Source of the DNA: Bacteroidales bacterium
GTDB lineage: Bacteria; Bacteroidota; Bacteroidia; Bacteroidales; UBA932
Assembly (NCBI GenBank): GCA_017509755.1
Contig: JAFWOY010000023.1
Location: 1-42,547 of the forward strand
Direction of reading: 5' to 3'
Length of the DNA stretch: 42,547 nt
Shown here piece by piece: positions 7,571 to 14,769 of this stretch (positions within the stretch are counted from its first letter, which is position 1; every line of letters begins with the position of its first letter). Position numbers and translations under genes: made by a program. Under the pieces are notes generated by a model. The model was not told the origin of the DNA. It saw only the letters and a list, made by a program, of their open reading frames with translations, and did not search any database.

Positions 7571-8030
7571 CGTATAGAGTAGCCCCAAAATGTCCTATTT
7601 TGGGGATCAACGCCAACCGGGTTGGCAGTTTAGAGACCAGCGTAGAAACCAGGAGGTAGCCGCATAGATATGACTATCGATTCTCGTTGTTCTTTTGCAA
7701 CCATCGCGCGGAAGGAGATTTCATAAGTCGCTGATAATCAATACATACAGCCTCTTTTGTCCGCGCAATAAGCCGCCTGGACGGCGGATTGAGCGCCTCG
7801 TACATAAACTATCCACTGAGAATCAGCTACTTACCTAAAGAACTGCCGCGCGATTATGGCCACGACAGGACGCTCATACGCGATGGAGTCCTGTCGTGGC
7901 AGGAAAAACAGACGATTCACCGAAAACACGGCCGCGACAGGATTGAACAGCCCTCGGCAATCCTGTCGCGGCAGAGATTCCGTGGGGATATTTTGTGTTG
8001 CACTGCCTGGAAATGATTGATAAGGACGGA
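7571..8030. other. Gene-free stretch with several hairpins
   Basis: No credible protein gene lies between the tRNA-Ala terminator and the YiiX-like gene. Hairpins: CCCCAAAAT/ATTTTGGGG at 7583-7605, GCCAAC/GTTGGC at 7612-7626, then two larger related hairpins (listed separately). An 18-codon frame begins at the ATG near 7670, with an AGGAGG-like sequence 13-18 nt before it, but there is no other support for it. A 75-codon frame at 7789-8016 runs through both hairpins and is rejected. Confidence 0.6.
7859..7972. repeat. Two tandem, related hairpins
   Basis: Hairpin 1 has perfect 13-bp arms at 7859-7871 and 7888-7900 with a 16-nt loop. Hairpin 2 has perfect 15-bp arms at 7931-7945 and 7958-7972 with a 12-nt loop. 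Both arms begin GCCrCGACAGGA (r = A or G), so the units are homologous, spaced 72 nt apart. No T run follows on either strand, so they do not look like simple terminators. They lie past the end of the redox operon (minus) and past tRNA-Ala (plus). Confidence 0.75.
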
Positions 8031-8711
8031 CTATGGATGCAGGTACATCACGTGGCGGAGCTGCGGGGAGGCATGGATTTGCTGGGGATTGGTGCCAGGC
8101 AGGCCTTGCGGGACAGATTCGCCTAGCAGGGCGAAGAGACGCGTCCAGTAGGCGGGCATCTCCCCTTCCGCATTCTTGAAATTCATCGGCACGCAATCGA
8201 ACACGTGCGAACCGTCTTCCCGGACATACAGGTCGTAGACCAGTTCCGTGCAATAATGCCGGCCATTGCCTGCGAGGAAATACAGGTCGTAATCCTCACC
8301 CAGCAGGGCCCGGGACTGCTCGACATAACGGCGGGCTTCCCGGTTATCTTCCAGCCGCATCACTTCAAAAGTGGCCGTTCCACCGCGATGCAGGGTAAAA
8401 TCGGCGAACAATGTGTCCAATGGATGCCGGTCCACGCCATGGGCGATGGTAGCATCGATGACCCAAACAGTGCCGAGGCTATCGACTTCCAACATCGCAG
8501 TGTGGATGAAATTAACCGTATCTCCGCTTGAGGTAGCATCAGCAATCGCCTGTGCCATACTATCTTCTCCGTAATTCATCGGAATACCGACAAACAAAAG
8601 GTCCCCCGTTTGGATCTGGGGATCCGGTTCGGAAACTGGTTTGTTTTCGCGACAGCTGAACAGCCCGAACGACACGAAGATCAACGATAAAAGAATTGCA
8701 AAACGTCTCAT
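8031..8711 (-). CDS. YiiX/YaeF-like NlpC/P60-type cysteine hydrolase, lipoprotein
   Basis: From the ATG at 8711 the protein is 226 residues, with a lipoprotein signal ending at the lipobox Cys20 (SFGLFSC). The body matches permuted papain-like (YiiX/YebB) hydrolases: QTGDLLFVG at about 35, a histidine in NFIHTAM (H70), an aspartate-containing VWVIDATIAHGV, and the cysteine in HYCTELVYDLY (C154, then E156). It would act at the periplasmic side of a membrane on peptide or acyl-amide bonds; the substrate is unknown. A longer frame exists upstream, but only the 8711 start gives a signal peptide. It overlaps the end of the MarR gene by 4 nt, so it belongs to the peroxide operon. Confidence 0.8.
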   Translation of the reverse strand: MRRFAILLSLIFVSFGLFSCRENKPVSEPDPQIQTGDLLFVGIPMNYGEDSMAQAIADATSSGDTVNFIHTAMLEVDSLGTVWVIDATIAHGVDRHPLDTLFADFTLHRGGTATFEVMRLEDNREARRYVEQSRALLGEDYDLYFLAGNGRHYCTELVYDLYVREDGSHVFDCVPMNFKNAEGEMPAYWTRLFALLGESVPQGLPGTNPQQIHASPQLRHVMYLHP

Positions 8712-9154
8712 TGTTTTTCTGGTTTCAAGGTTTCCGTCAGGGAATCCAGGGTTTGGAACAAATCCCCGACATTGTCTCGCGTAATGGCACTGCATGCATA
8801 ATTCGCACCCATCTCCGCCGGAATGTCCCGCGCGGACTCTTCCAGTTTCAGGCCTTTCTCAGTCAGGCAGACAATTACCTGGCGGGAATCCCGTTCGCCC
8901 TGGTGCCTGGTTACGAGTCCCTCCTGCTCCATCCTTTTGAGCAGGGGCGTCACCGTATTGGTCTCCAGACAGAGATGCTTGGCGATATCATTGACCGGCT
9001 GTCCATCCTTTTCCCAGAGCACCAGCAGCACAAGATACTGCGGATAGGTCACGCCAAGCCGGCTGAGCAGCGGGCGGTAAGCCTGCGTGATCAACCGGCT
9101 GATGGTATAGAATCGAAAGCAGAGCTGGTTCTCCAGCTTCAACTGCTCATACAT
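8708..9154 (-). CDS. MarR family regulator, OhrR-like
   Basis: A 148-residue winged-helix protein. The recognition region is YLVLLVLWEKDGQPVNDIAKHLCLETNTVTPLLKRME, and the wing is VTRHQGERDSRQVIVCLTEKG. The N-terminal cysteine C12 in ENQLCFRFYTISR lies where OhrR proteins have their peroxide-sensing cysteine, so a thiol-based switch is likely. It is the third gene of an operon with a ferritin-like protein and glutathione peroxidase, which supports a role in peroxide response. It probably autoregulates through the TATCG-N4-CGATA palindromes at the operon promoter. The last base pairs overlap the YiiX-like gene (ATGA). Confidence 0.9.
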   Translation of the reverse strand: MYEQLKLENQLCFRFYTISRLITQAYRPLLSRLGVTYPQYLVLLVLWEKDGQPVNDIAKHLCLETNTVTPLLKRMEQEGLVTRHQGERDSRQVIVCLTEKGLKLEESARDIPAEMGANYACSAITRDNVGDLFQTLDSLTETLKPEKQ

Positions 9155-9166
9155 ACGGCAGCGGTA

Positions 9167-9649
9167 TTATTCGGCCAGCAGGGCAGCCACCTTTTCGTCG
9201 AGCGACTCCGGTGTCGCGGTCGGCGCAAAACGCTGGATATGGGTACCGTCGCGATTGATGAGGAATTTGGTAAAGTTCCACTTGATGGCACTGCCCAGCA
9301 CGCCTTTGGCTTCGCCTTTCAAATACTTGTAGATCGGATGCGCCCCGTCACCGTTCACCTCGATTTTCTTCATCAGCGGGAATGTGACACCGAAATTGAT
9401 CTCGCAGAACTGTGCGATAGCGGCATCATCACCCGGTTCCTGATGGGCGAACTGGTCGCAAGGGAAACCGAAAATGACCAGACCCTGATCCTTGTACTTC
9501 TGATAAAGGGCCTCCAGTCCCTTGTACTGCGGCGTGAAACCGCATTTACTGGCGGTATTGACAATCATCAACACTTTGCCTTTGTAGTCCGCAAAGTCAA
9601 GCTCTTCCCCATTGTTGCGAAGCGCCTTGAAATCGTAAATCGATGCCAT
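9167..9649 (-). CDS. Glutathione peroxidase family thiol peroxidase
   Basis: This 160-residue thioredoxin-fold enzyme reduces peroxides and lipid hydroperoxides. The peroxidatic residue is a cysteine, not selenocysteine (C36 in NTASKCGFTPQYKGLE). The conserved GFPCDQF (C64, Q66), C82 in AQFCEINFG as the likely resolving cysteine, and WNFTKFLI are all present. Bacterial members with this pattern usually take electrons from thioredoxin rather than glutathione. It is 18 nt after the ferritin-like gene and 12 nt before the OhrR-like gene. Confidence 0.93.
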   Translation of the reverse strand: MASIYDFKALRNNGEELDFADYKGKVLMIVNTASKCGFTPQYKGLEALYQKYKDQGLVIFGFPCDQFAHQEPGDDAAIAQFCEINFGVTFPLMKKIEVNGDGAHPIYKYLKGEAKGVLGSAIKWNFTKFLINRDGTHIQRFAPTATPESLDEKVAALLAE

Positions 9650-9667
9650 TGCCGGATCCTCCGAAAA

Positions 9668-10123
9668 TTACAACTGTTTGACAAGCCAGTTCTGAAGACC
9701 GATCTTCTCGATCAGGTCGAGCTGCTGCTCCATCCAGAACATATCGTCCTCCTCATCGAGGGCATAGGCCTTCATGATATCATAGGTCTTGAAATCATCG
9801 TCCAGCGTCGCAGTCAGTGCGATGAGAGCAGGCACTTCCCTGTGGGAGATAGCAAGATCGGCTTTGATGAATTCGACGGGATCCGTGAAAACAGGCTGGG
9901 CAGGCGTAGCTGCCACCTGTGGAATGGCTCCCAAGTCAAGGATGCGCTCGTTGAACTTGTCAACCCAGCCCATTTCCTCTGCGGCATGACTGGCATATTT
10001 CTCAGCAAGTTTCATGAAGCCCTGATCCTCAAAGATTTTACTTTGAACACGATGACCGTAAGACTGAGCAGCGAGGCCGGTTGCATAGGCCTGCAGGATT
10101 TCGATAGATTTGTTCTTGTCCAT
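9668..10123 (-). CDS. Bacterioferritin-like four-helix protein
   Basis: A 151-residue ferritin-fold protein, first gene of the peroxide operon. The segments SHAAEEMGWVDKFNERIL (about 45) and EEDDMFWMEQQLDLIEKIG (about 124) align with bacterioferritin helices B and D, and Met51 matches the haem-ligand methionine. By eye, several ferroxidase ligands of E. coli Bfr are not kept: E18 becomes Leu, H54 becomes Trp and H130 becomes Asp. Four helices are predicted at about 8-35, 38-65, 82-110 and 112-142. It may be a Dps-like or structural variant that binds iron differently. There are no cysteines, so it is not a thioferritin-type DpsL. Confidence 0.8.
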   Translation of the reverse strand: MDKNKSIEILQAYATGLAAQSYGHRVQSKIFEDQGFMKLAEKYASHAAEEMGWVDKFNERILDLGAIPQVAATPAQPVFTDPVEFIKADLAISHREVPALIALTATLDDDFKTYDIMKAYALDEEDDMFWMEQQLDLIEKIGLQNWLVKQL

Positions 10124-10153
10124 GATGTTGTATCTTTTATGTTTATCTATTTA

Positions 10154-10167
10154 TATCGTTCACGATA
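10154..10167. promoter_or_regulatory. Operator candidate 1 of the peroxide operon
   Basis: TATCGTTCACGATA has perfect half-sites of the form TATCG-N4-CGATA. On the minus strand it starts immediately after the -7 box, covering the expected transcription start. Confidence 0.7.
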
Positions 10168-10199
10168 CAAATGTACGGACTATTCTTGAATCCGGCAAA
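10168..10199 (-). promoter_or_regulatory. Promoter of the peroxide operon
   Basis: On the minus strand: TTTG (10199-10196), 20 nt, TACATTTG (10175-10168). This is a full consensus match. It drives the ferritin-like gene, gpx, the OhrR-like gene and the YiiX-like gene. Confidence 0.85.
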
Positions 10200-10215
10200 C
10201 TTTTTCAAATAAAAT

Positions 10216-10229
10216 TATCGCGCGCGATA
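10216..10229. promoter_or_regulatory. Operator candidate 2 of the peroxide operon
   Basis: TATCGCGCGCGATA is a perfect 14-bp palindrome with the same TATCG/CGATA half-sites as the site at 10154. It lies 16 nt upstream of the -33 box; centre-to-centre distance is 62 bp, about six helical turns. Confidence 0.65.
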
Positions 10230-10241
10230 TATTTTTTTTAA

Positions 10242-12083
10242 TCATAACACCACGCGCAGGGTCATTTCTTCCCCTACATTGCGGAAGAATAATTCATATT
10301 CCTCCCCGGCGGGCAATTGGAAGGAATGATCCACGCGCTGGGACGGATTCTCCCTATACAGCGGGCTGTAGGTATAAATGGTGTCATCCGACACCTGGCC
10401 CCAATAGTTGGCCATCGTGATACTTGTCATCAAGACGCGGCCGTCGCGCACACGGCGGACTTCCCAATACAGATCTTTATAGGCACGGAAGAAGAGCGCC
10501 GGACGATCGGCCGTATTGATTTCCCACGAATACCCATAGGTATGACCGATGGAAACCAATGCGGACAACGGATGGGTTGTATCAAATTGCGTCCGATACA
10601 TCCGACCGGCGGAGATGGGAATCCATTGGTACCGTTCATCCGGGCGGGAAAGCTGGATGATATCCCCATCTGCAATCTGGGAAGGTGCCCGACAGACAAC
10701 GGCAGGAAAAGTACTGTTTCCGTTGCTGCTGTCAAATGTAACAATTTCAGACAGAACCTCTTTGAGTTGTCCTGCCTTGTCATAGAGGCAATAGCACAGA
10801 TCCGTCGGCCCATTCCCGGTGGAAGCATATTCCTGCGCCGTGATCGTCATCTCCGGCTTGATGAAAGTCTCTGACCGGTAATCCCAGGTGAACGGTTCAT
10901 AACTGGATACGTCCAGATAGACATACGGTGTTCCGCCCTGGTTCGGCATGATCCAGCAGACCATATCCTGCCATTTGCTGAACTCCGTCAAATCACTTTC
11001 ATACCCATCGACAGGACTCAGGGTATAAAAGGCATTGCCAGCCCCACCCCATCCATAATTGATCCGGAAAAAGCGCCCGTTGTAACCATCGATGACAAAA
11101 GCATGGCCGCCGTCGCTGGACGAACCACAATGGAAAACCGGTCGCTTCCTGTCGATCTCGTCCCGGATGAGTTCTTCCCAACGTTCAGCCGTATAGTCTT
11201 CGCGGTCATAGTAGCGCATCTGTTTGTCATAATCAAAATACTGCGCCAAAGCGATCGGCGAGAGGCTGGATGCACCGGATCCGGCCGGATCATAATCCAT
11301 CTGGCACATGACACCCAGATCCCGCATCAATTGGGCCACTTGACTTCGGCCTTCCTGGGAGAAAGAGCCCTCTTCCGACATGGCATCCCAATTATAAGTG
11401 TGACCGAGCGTCAACTCTTCTATGTGATAGAGGTAGCCGCCCCCATCCCAACCATAATCATAAGCCGGAAGCGTACCTGTCCCCTTCGCCGGCCACTTGT
11501 GATACCGCATGATGATGCCGATGGCCGTAGCGACGCAGCCGCAAGGGACTTCCTGTCCGTTGACTTTGGGACACAGATCGTTATAGGGAGACCACTGGTT
11601 CCATTTGGCGGTCTGGAGCACAACCATCGAGCCCTCTGTCCCGGCTTTTGTAGGGAGATTCCAGGCATCTTGGATTTCAGGGGATGGTTTCCAGCCCAAC
11701 ACACGGGCCCGATAAAGGACTGCGGAATAAAAATCCAGCATGTCACGCATATTGACCGGCATCTGATCCAGTGCCGGGAAACGCTCCGACAAGGAGTATG
11801 CCAGCACGGGCCGGCCCGCATCTTCGCCGGATACCAGCACAAAGCCGCCGGCCTCGTGTTCAAATACAAAAATGGTAGGCTCCGTCGCGGCTACTTTGGT
11901 TTTGACCTCGGGAAAAGTGGCGACCAGCCGCATTGCACCGGAAAGCGCGGATTTGGTTCCCCCGGTCATCTCCCGAAAGAAAGAAGAGGCAACCTGTTCA
12001 GCCCGCGACTGCGGAACAACGGCGCCCACACAAGTGACAGCGCCAGCCAGCAAGCAGAGAATGAAAGTAAACAACTGTTTCAT
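10242..12083 (-). CDS. Secreted C10 (streptopain-like) cysteine protease
   Basis: 613 residues from the ATG at 12083 (a TTG 12 nt upstream would add four residues). It has a signal peptide (MKQLFTFILCLLAGAVTC), a streptopain-type propeptide from about 28 (AEQVASSFF), then the C10 catalytic domain. The active-site cysteine is in CGCVATAIGIIMRYHKWP (C183) and the histidine in DGGHAFVIDGYNG (H327), followed by NYGWGGAGN. A C-terminal beta-rich region of about 230 residues probably aids secretion or substrate binding. SpeB, interpain and Bfp proteases are of this family. It starts 8 nt after the BACON lipoprotein gene. Confidence 0.92.
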   Translation of the reverse strand: MKQLFTFILCLLAGAVTCVGAVVPQSRAEQVASSFFREMTGGTKSALSGAMRLVATFPEVKTKVAATEPTIFVFEHEAGGFVLVSGEDAGRPVLAYSLSERFPALDQMPVNMRDMLDFYSAVLYRARVLGWKPSPEIQDAWNLPTKAGTEGSMVVLQTAKWNQWSPYNDLCPKVNGQEVPCGCVATAIGIIMRYHKWPAKGTGTLPAYDYGWDGGGYLYHIEELTLGHTYNWDAMSEEGSFSQEGRSQVAQLMRDLGVMCQMDYDPAGSGASSLSPIALAQYFDYDKQMRYYDREDYTAERWEELIRDEIDRKRPVFHCGSSSDGGHAFVIDGYNGRFFRINYGWGGAGNAFYTLSPVDGYESDLTEFSKWQDMVCWIMPNQGGTPYVYLDVSSYEPFTWDYRSETFIKPEMTITAQEYASTGNGPTDLCYCLYDKAGQLKEVLSEIVTFDSSNGNSTFPAVVCRAPSQIADGDIIQLSRPDERYQWIPISAGRMYRTQFDTTHPLSALVSIGHTYGYSWEINTADRPALFFRAYKDLYWEVRRVRDGRVLMTSITMANYWGQVSDDTIYTYSPLYRENPSQRVDHSFQLPAGEEYELFFRNVGEEMTLRVVL

Positions 12084-12091
12084 CAGCGGAC

Positions 12092-13534
12092 TCAAGGCAG
12101 GTTCAAGTGGGAAAAATCATAGCGCATACCATCCTGGGGCGCAGGAAGGAGCAAGAAAAGGAACGAATGTCCTTCAAACCGGATGGTATGCGGGCCGGCA
12201 CTTTCATAGCGATGCTGCAGGTCCTGCGTATACCGCTCATAACTACCGTCACCCCAAAAAACGAGGTAAGGGATCTCCCCCTCATCCAGCTTGGGAACAA
12301 CTACTTCCTGCTCTGTTGTCACATAAGAGAAAGAAGGATATGGGCCATATTGTCGGACTTGAAACACATCCGGTTCCGCAAACCCGGGAATGGAAACGGA
12401 CACAGGCACGGCCCGCATCTTCTGCTCAGGATTCGGCCCGACCCGGAAAGAAAAACGATTCCCGTCCGGATCACTTTCCATTCCTGCCGGTTCGAACCAG
12501 GTTGCATCGTAGTGGAACTGATCAAATGACTGGACCGCAGCCGAAGTGGCGAGCGTCACCACATCACCGGTGCTGGGAATATACACGTCCTGCACTTCTT
12601 TCAAAATAGGCACCTGTCCTTGTTCGACCTGCACCGAATCGACTTTCTTGAATGCTTCGTTCCGGAAAACGAGATAACAGGTACGCGCTGTCCTGGCCTG
12701 ATTCCGGTCGTAAGCAAACTGATAGGTGTGCGTCGAAATGGTTTTCGTCTGGATCTCCCGGAGCCAGTCGCAATCTTCCGGCACCTGGAGCGTCGCATCG
12801 ACGTTACTGGCCACTTCGACTTTGAAAACGCCTTCTTCAGCCGTCAAGGAAACCGTGTCCTCGCTGATGACGATGGTCGGTGTCTCCCCTTTCTGATAGA
12901 CCGTGACCGTTTCCTGGCTGGTCGGACCGGCGAACGTCACGGTGCCGATCCGTTTATCCAGCGACTCATTCTGATCCACCTGGAAGGTCAGGACCGATTT
13001 TTCCAAACCTTTGGTAGAGAGCGTCCGAATCCAGGACTGGCCGTTGGCTTCGATCTGATGCGAAAAGTCGATATTCGACAGAACCTCGACCGTGAATGAG
13101 CCTCCATCTGCACTCATTTCCACACGTCCGCTGGAGAGCAGCAGGGCATCCCGTTGTTTCTGGGTCACGACGATGGTCCGTTTCAGATCCTTGCAGGTAA
13201 ACACGACCGCCGCGGATCGCTCGTCATACTCGCCGTTGGATTGGACCGAAAAAGTTAAAGTAGCGACGCCTCGTTTTCCCTCCATGGCAGAGAGCGTGCA
13301 CCAGTAAGCACGACCGTTCACAAATTCGGCTGTCCAGCTCCCTGAAGCATTCAAATCGATGGTGGCCACACCAGACTCCGCATCAAAGAGTACAGTATAG
13401 TTCTCACCGCTCCCGGAAAAAGAAGCCTGGCTGTTCTGGTGAAAGTCAAAATCCAACTCCGGCCGACAGGCCGTCAGACAGGCGGACAGGCAGAAGAACA
13501 AACCGATGCGCGCAAGCAGACCCGTGGTTTTCAT
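12092..13534 (-). CDS. BACON-domain lipoprotein with a PKD-like C-terminal segment
   Basis: 480 residues from the ATG at 13534, which overlaps the stop of the COG0523 gene (ATGA). A lipoprotein signal ends at ACLTACRPELDF. Three consecutive BACON-like beta-sandwich repeats follow at about 30-125, 126-215 and 216-310, each with the WTAEF/WIRTL/WLREI pattern and ending in TVVVTQK-like strands. A last region holds WGDGSYERY and HRYESAGPHTIRFEG, resembling a PKD fold. Such proteins usually bind glycans or proteins at the cell surface. Adjacency to the C10 protease suggests a shared surface role; whether it anchors, inhibits or presents substrate is not known. Confidence 0.8.
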   Translation of the reverse strand: MKTTGLLARIGLFFCLSACLTACRPELDFDFHQNSQASFSGSGENYTVLFDAESGVATIDLNASGSWTAEFVNGRAYWCTLSAMEGKRGVATLTFSVQSNGEYDERSAAVVFTCKDLKRTIVVTQKQRDALLLSSGRVEMSADGGSFTVEVLSNIDFSHQIEANGQSWIRTLSTKGLEKSVLTFQVDQNESLDKRIGTVTFAGPTSQETVTVYQKGETPTIVISEDTVSLTAEEGVFKVEVASNVDATLQVPEDCDWLREIQTKTISTHTYQFAYDRNQARTARTCYLVFRNEAFKKVDSVQVEQGQVPILKEVQDVYIPSTGDVVTLATSAAVQSFDQFHYDATWFEPAGMESDPDGNRFSFRVGPNPEQKMRAVPVSVSIPGFAEPDVFQVRQYGPYPSFSYVTTEQEVVVPKLDEGEIPYLVFWGDGSYERYTQDLQHRYESAGPHTIRFEGHSFLFLLLPAPQDGMRYDFSHLNLP

Positions 13535-14754
13535 TCGAAAAGACACTTGTCCAACTCTTCTTTGAGATAGTCCTTGTCCAGATGCTGGCCGATGAAAACC
13601 AGTTTCTGCATCCGGTCGCCGTATTCGCGGTCCCAGTCTCGCAGCAAATCCGGCTGTTCGTGAAACCGTTGGATCAACTCTTCCTCCGGCATCGTAGCGA
13701 ACCACAGTCCGACATTCTTGAGGACGAACTGGCGCCCGGCCTGCTCGAACAGGTAGCAGGTATCGAACTCTTCACTGAAATAACAGATGCCTTTGGCCCG
13801 GATCACATTCTTCGGCCATTTCTTGGCCACAAAATTGTCGAACGTATTGAGGTCGAACGGCCGGCGCGCCTGATAGACGTACGTGCCGATACCGTATTCC
13901 TCCGCTTCCCCTTCTCCTTCGTGGTGATGATGATGGTGGTGGCCGTGTTCTTCATGATCGTGGTCATGTTCGTGATCGTGATCATGCTCATCATCATCGT
14001 CGTCATCGTCATCTTCGTCGTGATGCTCCACTTCCTGGATCCAAGTGGCAGAGGCAGCCACATCATCGAACTGGAACATACCCGTATCGAGAATCTCGTC
14101 GAGATCGAACTGGCCATAATCACACTCGATGATCTTCGCCTTCGGCTGGAGTGTCCGGATAATGGCCCGGATGCGGCCCAACTCGTCCGGCGTAACCTCG
14201 GACACCTTGTTCAACACGATGATGTTGCAGAATTCGATCTGCTGGATGACCAGGCTTTCGATGTCTTCTTCGTCGAGGTGGGGTTTCTTCAAATCCTCGC
14301 CGCAGGCGAATTCGCTCTGCATCCGCATGGCATCGACCACCGTCGCCACACAATCGAGCACCGGAATGCCATTCTTCACGTATTCAAAGCCAAGGGCCGG
14401 GATTGAGCAGATGGTCTGGGCAATCGGCTCCGGTTCACAGATGCCGCTGGCTTCGATCACAATATAGTCAAAAGCCTGGCGGCTCGTAATCTCGCAAAGT
14501 TGCTGGATCAGGTCGTTTTTCAGGGTGCAGCAGATACAGCCGTTCTGAAGGGCGACCAGACTTTCATCTTTCTTGCCCACAATGCCACCTTTCTGGATCA
14601 GGTCGGCATCGATGTTCACTTCTCCGAGGTCGTTCACAATCACCGCAAAGCGGATGCCCTGACGATTGTTCAGGATCCGGTTGACCAAGGTGGTCTTTCC
14701 GCTGCCGAGATAACCGGTCAGCAGCAGGACCGGGATTTCTTTCAAATCATCCAT
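13531..14754 (-). CDS. COG0523 (CobW/G3E) GTPase with His/Asp-rich metal-binding linker
   Basis: 407 residues. The Walker A motif is GYLGSGKTTLVNRIL, and the COG0523 signature CxCC appears as NGCICCTLKNDL. Between about residues 240 and 285 a linker made almost only of His, Asp and Glu, including a seven-His run, should bind metal ions tightly. A CobW C-terminal domain follows. Members deliver zinc, cobalt or iron to client proteins. Possible clients nearby are the M15 peptidase (zinc), Kce (zinc) or B12-related cobalt use by KamDE; none is proven. It is 15 nt after the DHHW-M15 gene and overlaps the BACON gene. Confidence 0.9.
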   Translation of the reverse strand: MDDLKEIPVLLLTGYLGSGKTTLVNRILNNRQGIRFAVIVNDLGEVNIDADLIQKGGIVGKKDESLVALQNGCICCTLKNDLIQQLCEITSRQAFDYIVIEASGICEPEPIAQTICSIPALGFEYVKNGIPVLDCVATVVDAMRMQSEFACGEDLKKPHLDEEDIESLVIQQIEFCNIIVLNKVSEVTPDELGRIRAIIRTLQPKAKIIECDYGQFDLDEILDTGMFQFDDVAASATWIQEVEHHDEDDDDDDDDEHDHDHEHDHDHEEHGHHHHHHHEGEGEAEEYGIGTYVYQARRPFDLNTFDNFVAKKWPKNVIRAKGICYFSEEFDTCYLFEQAGRQFVLKNVGLWFATMPEEELIQRFHEQPDLLRDWDREYGDRMQKLVFIGQHLDKDYLKEELDKCLFE

Positions 14755-14769
14755 ATCGGTATCTTTCTG

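Noticed and set aside
7789..8016. A 75-codon frame on the + strand
   Set aside because: It lacks an ATG start and runs straight through both perfect hairpins, so the apparent coding is a by-product of the palindromes.
13905..14040. Apparent tandem DNA repeat (GTGATG/TCATCG-like units)
   Set aside because: It is the coding sequence of the His/Asp-rich metal-binding linker, not an independent repeat element.
13582..14406. A hydrophobic 274-codon frame on the + strand that looks like a membrane protein
   Set aside because: It is the antisense of the His/Asp-rich linker of the COG0523 gene; His/Asp codons read as Val/Met/Ile on the other strand.
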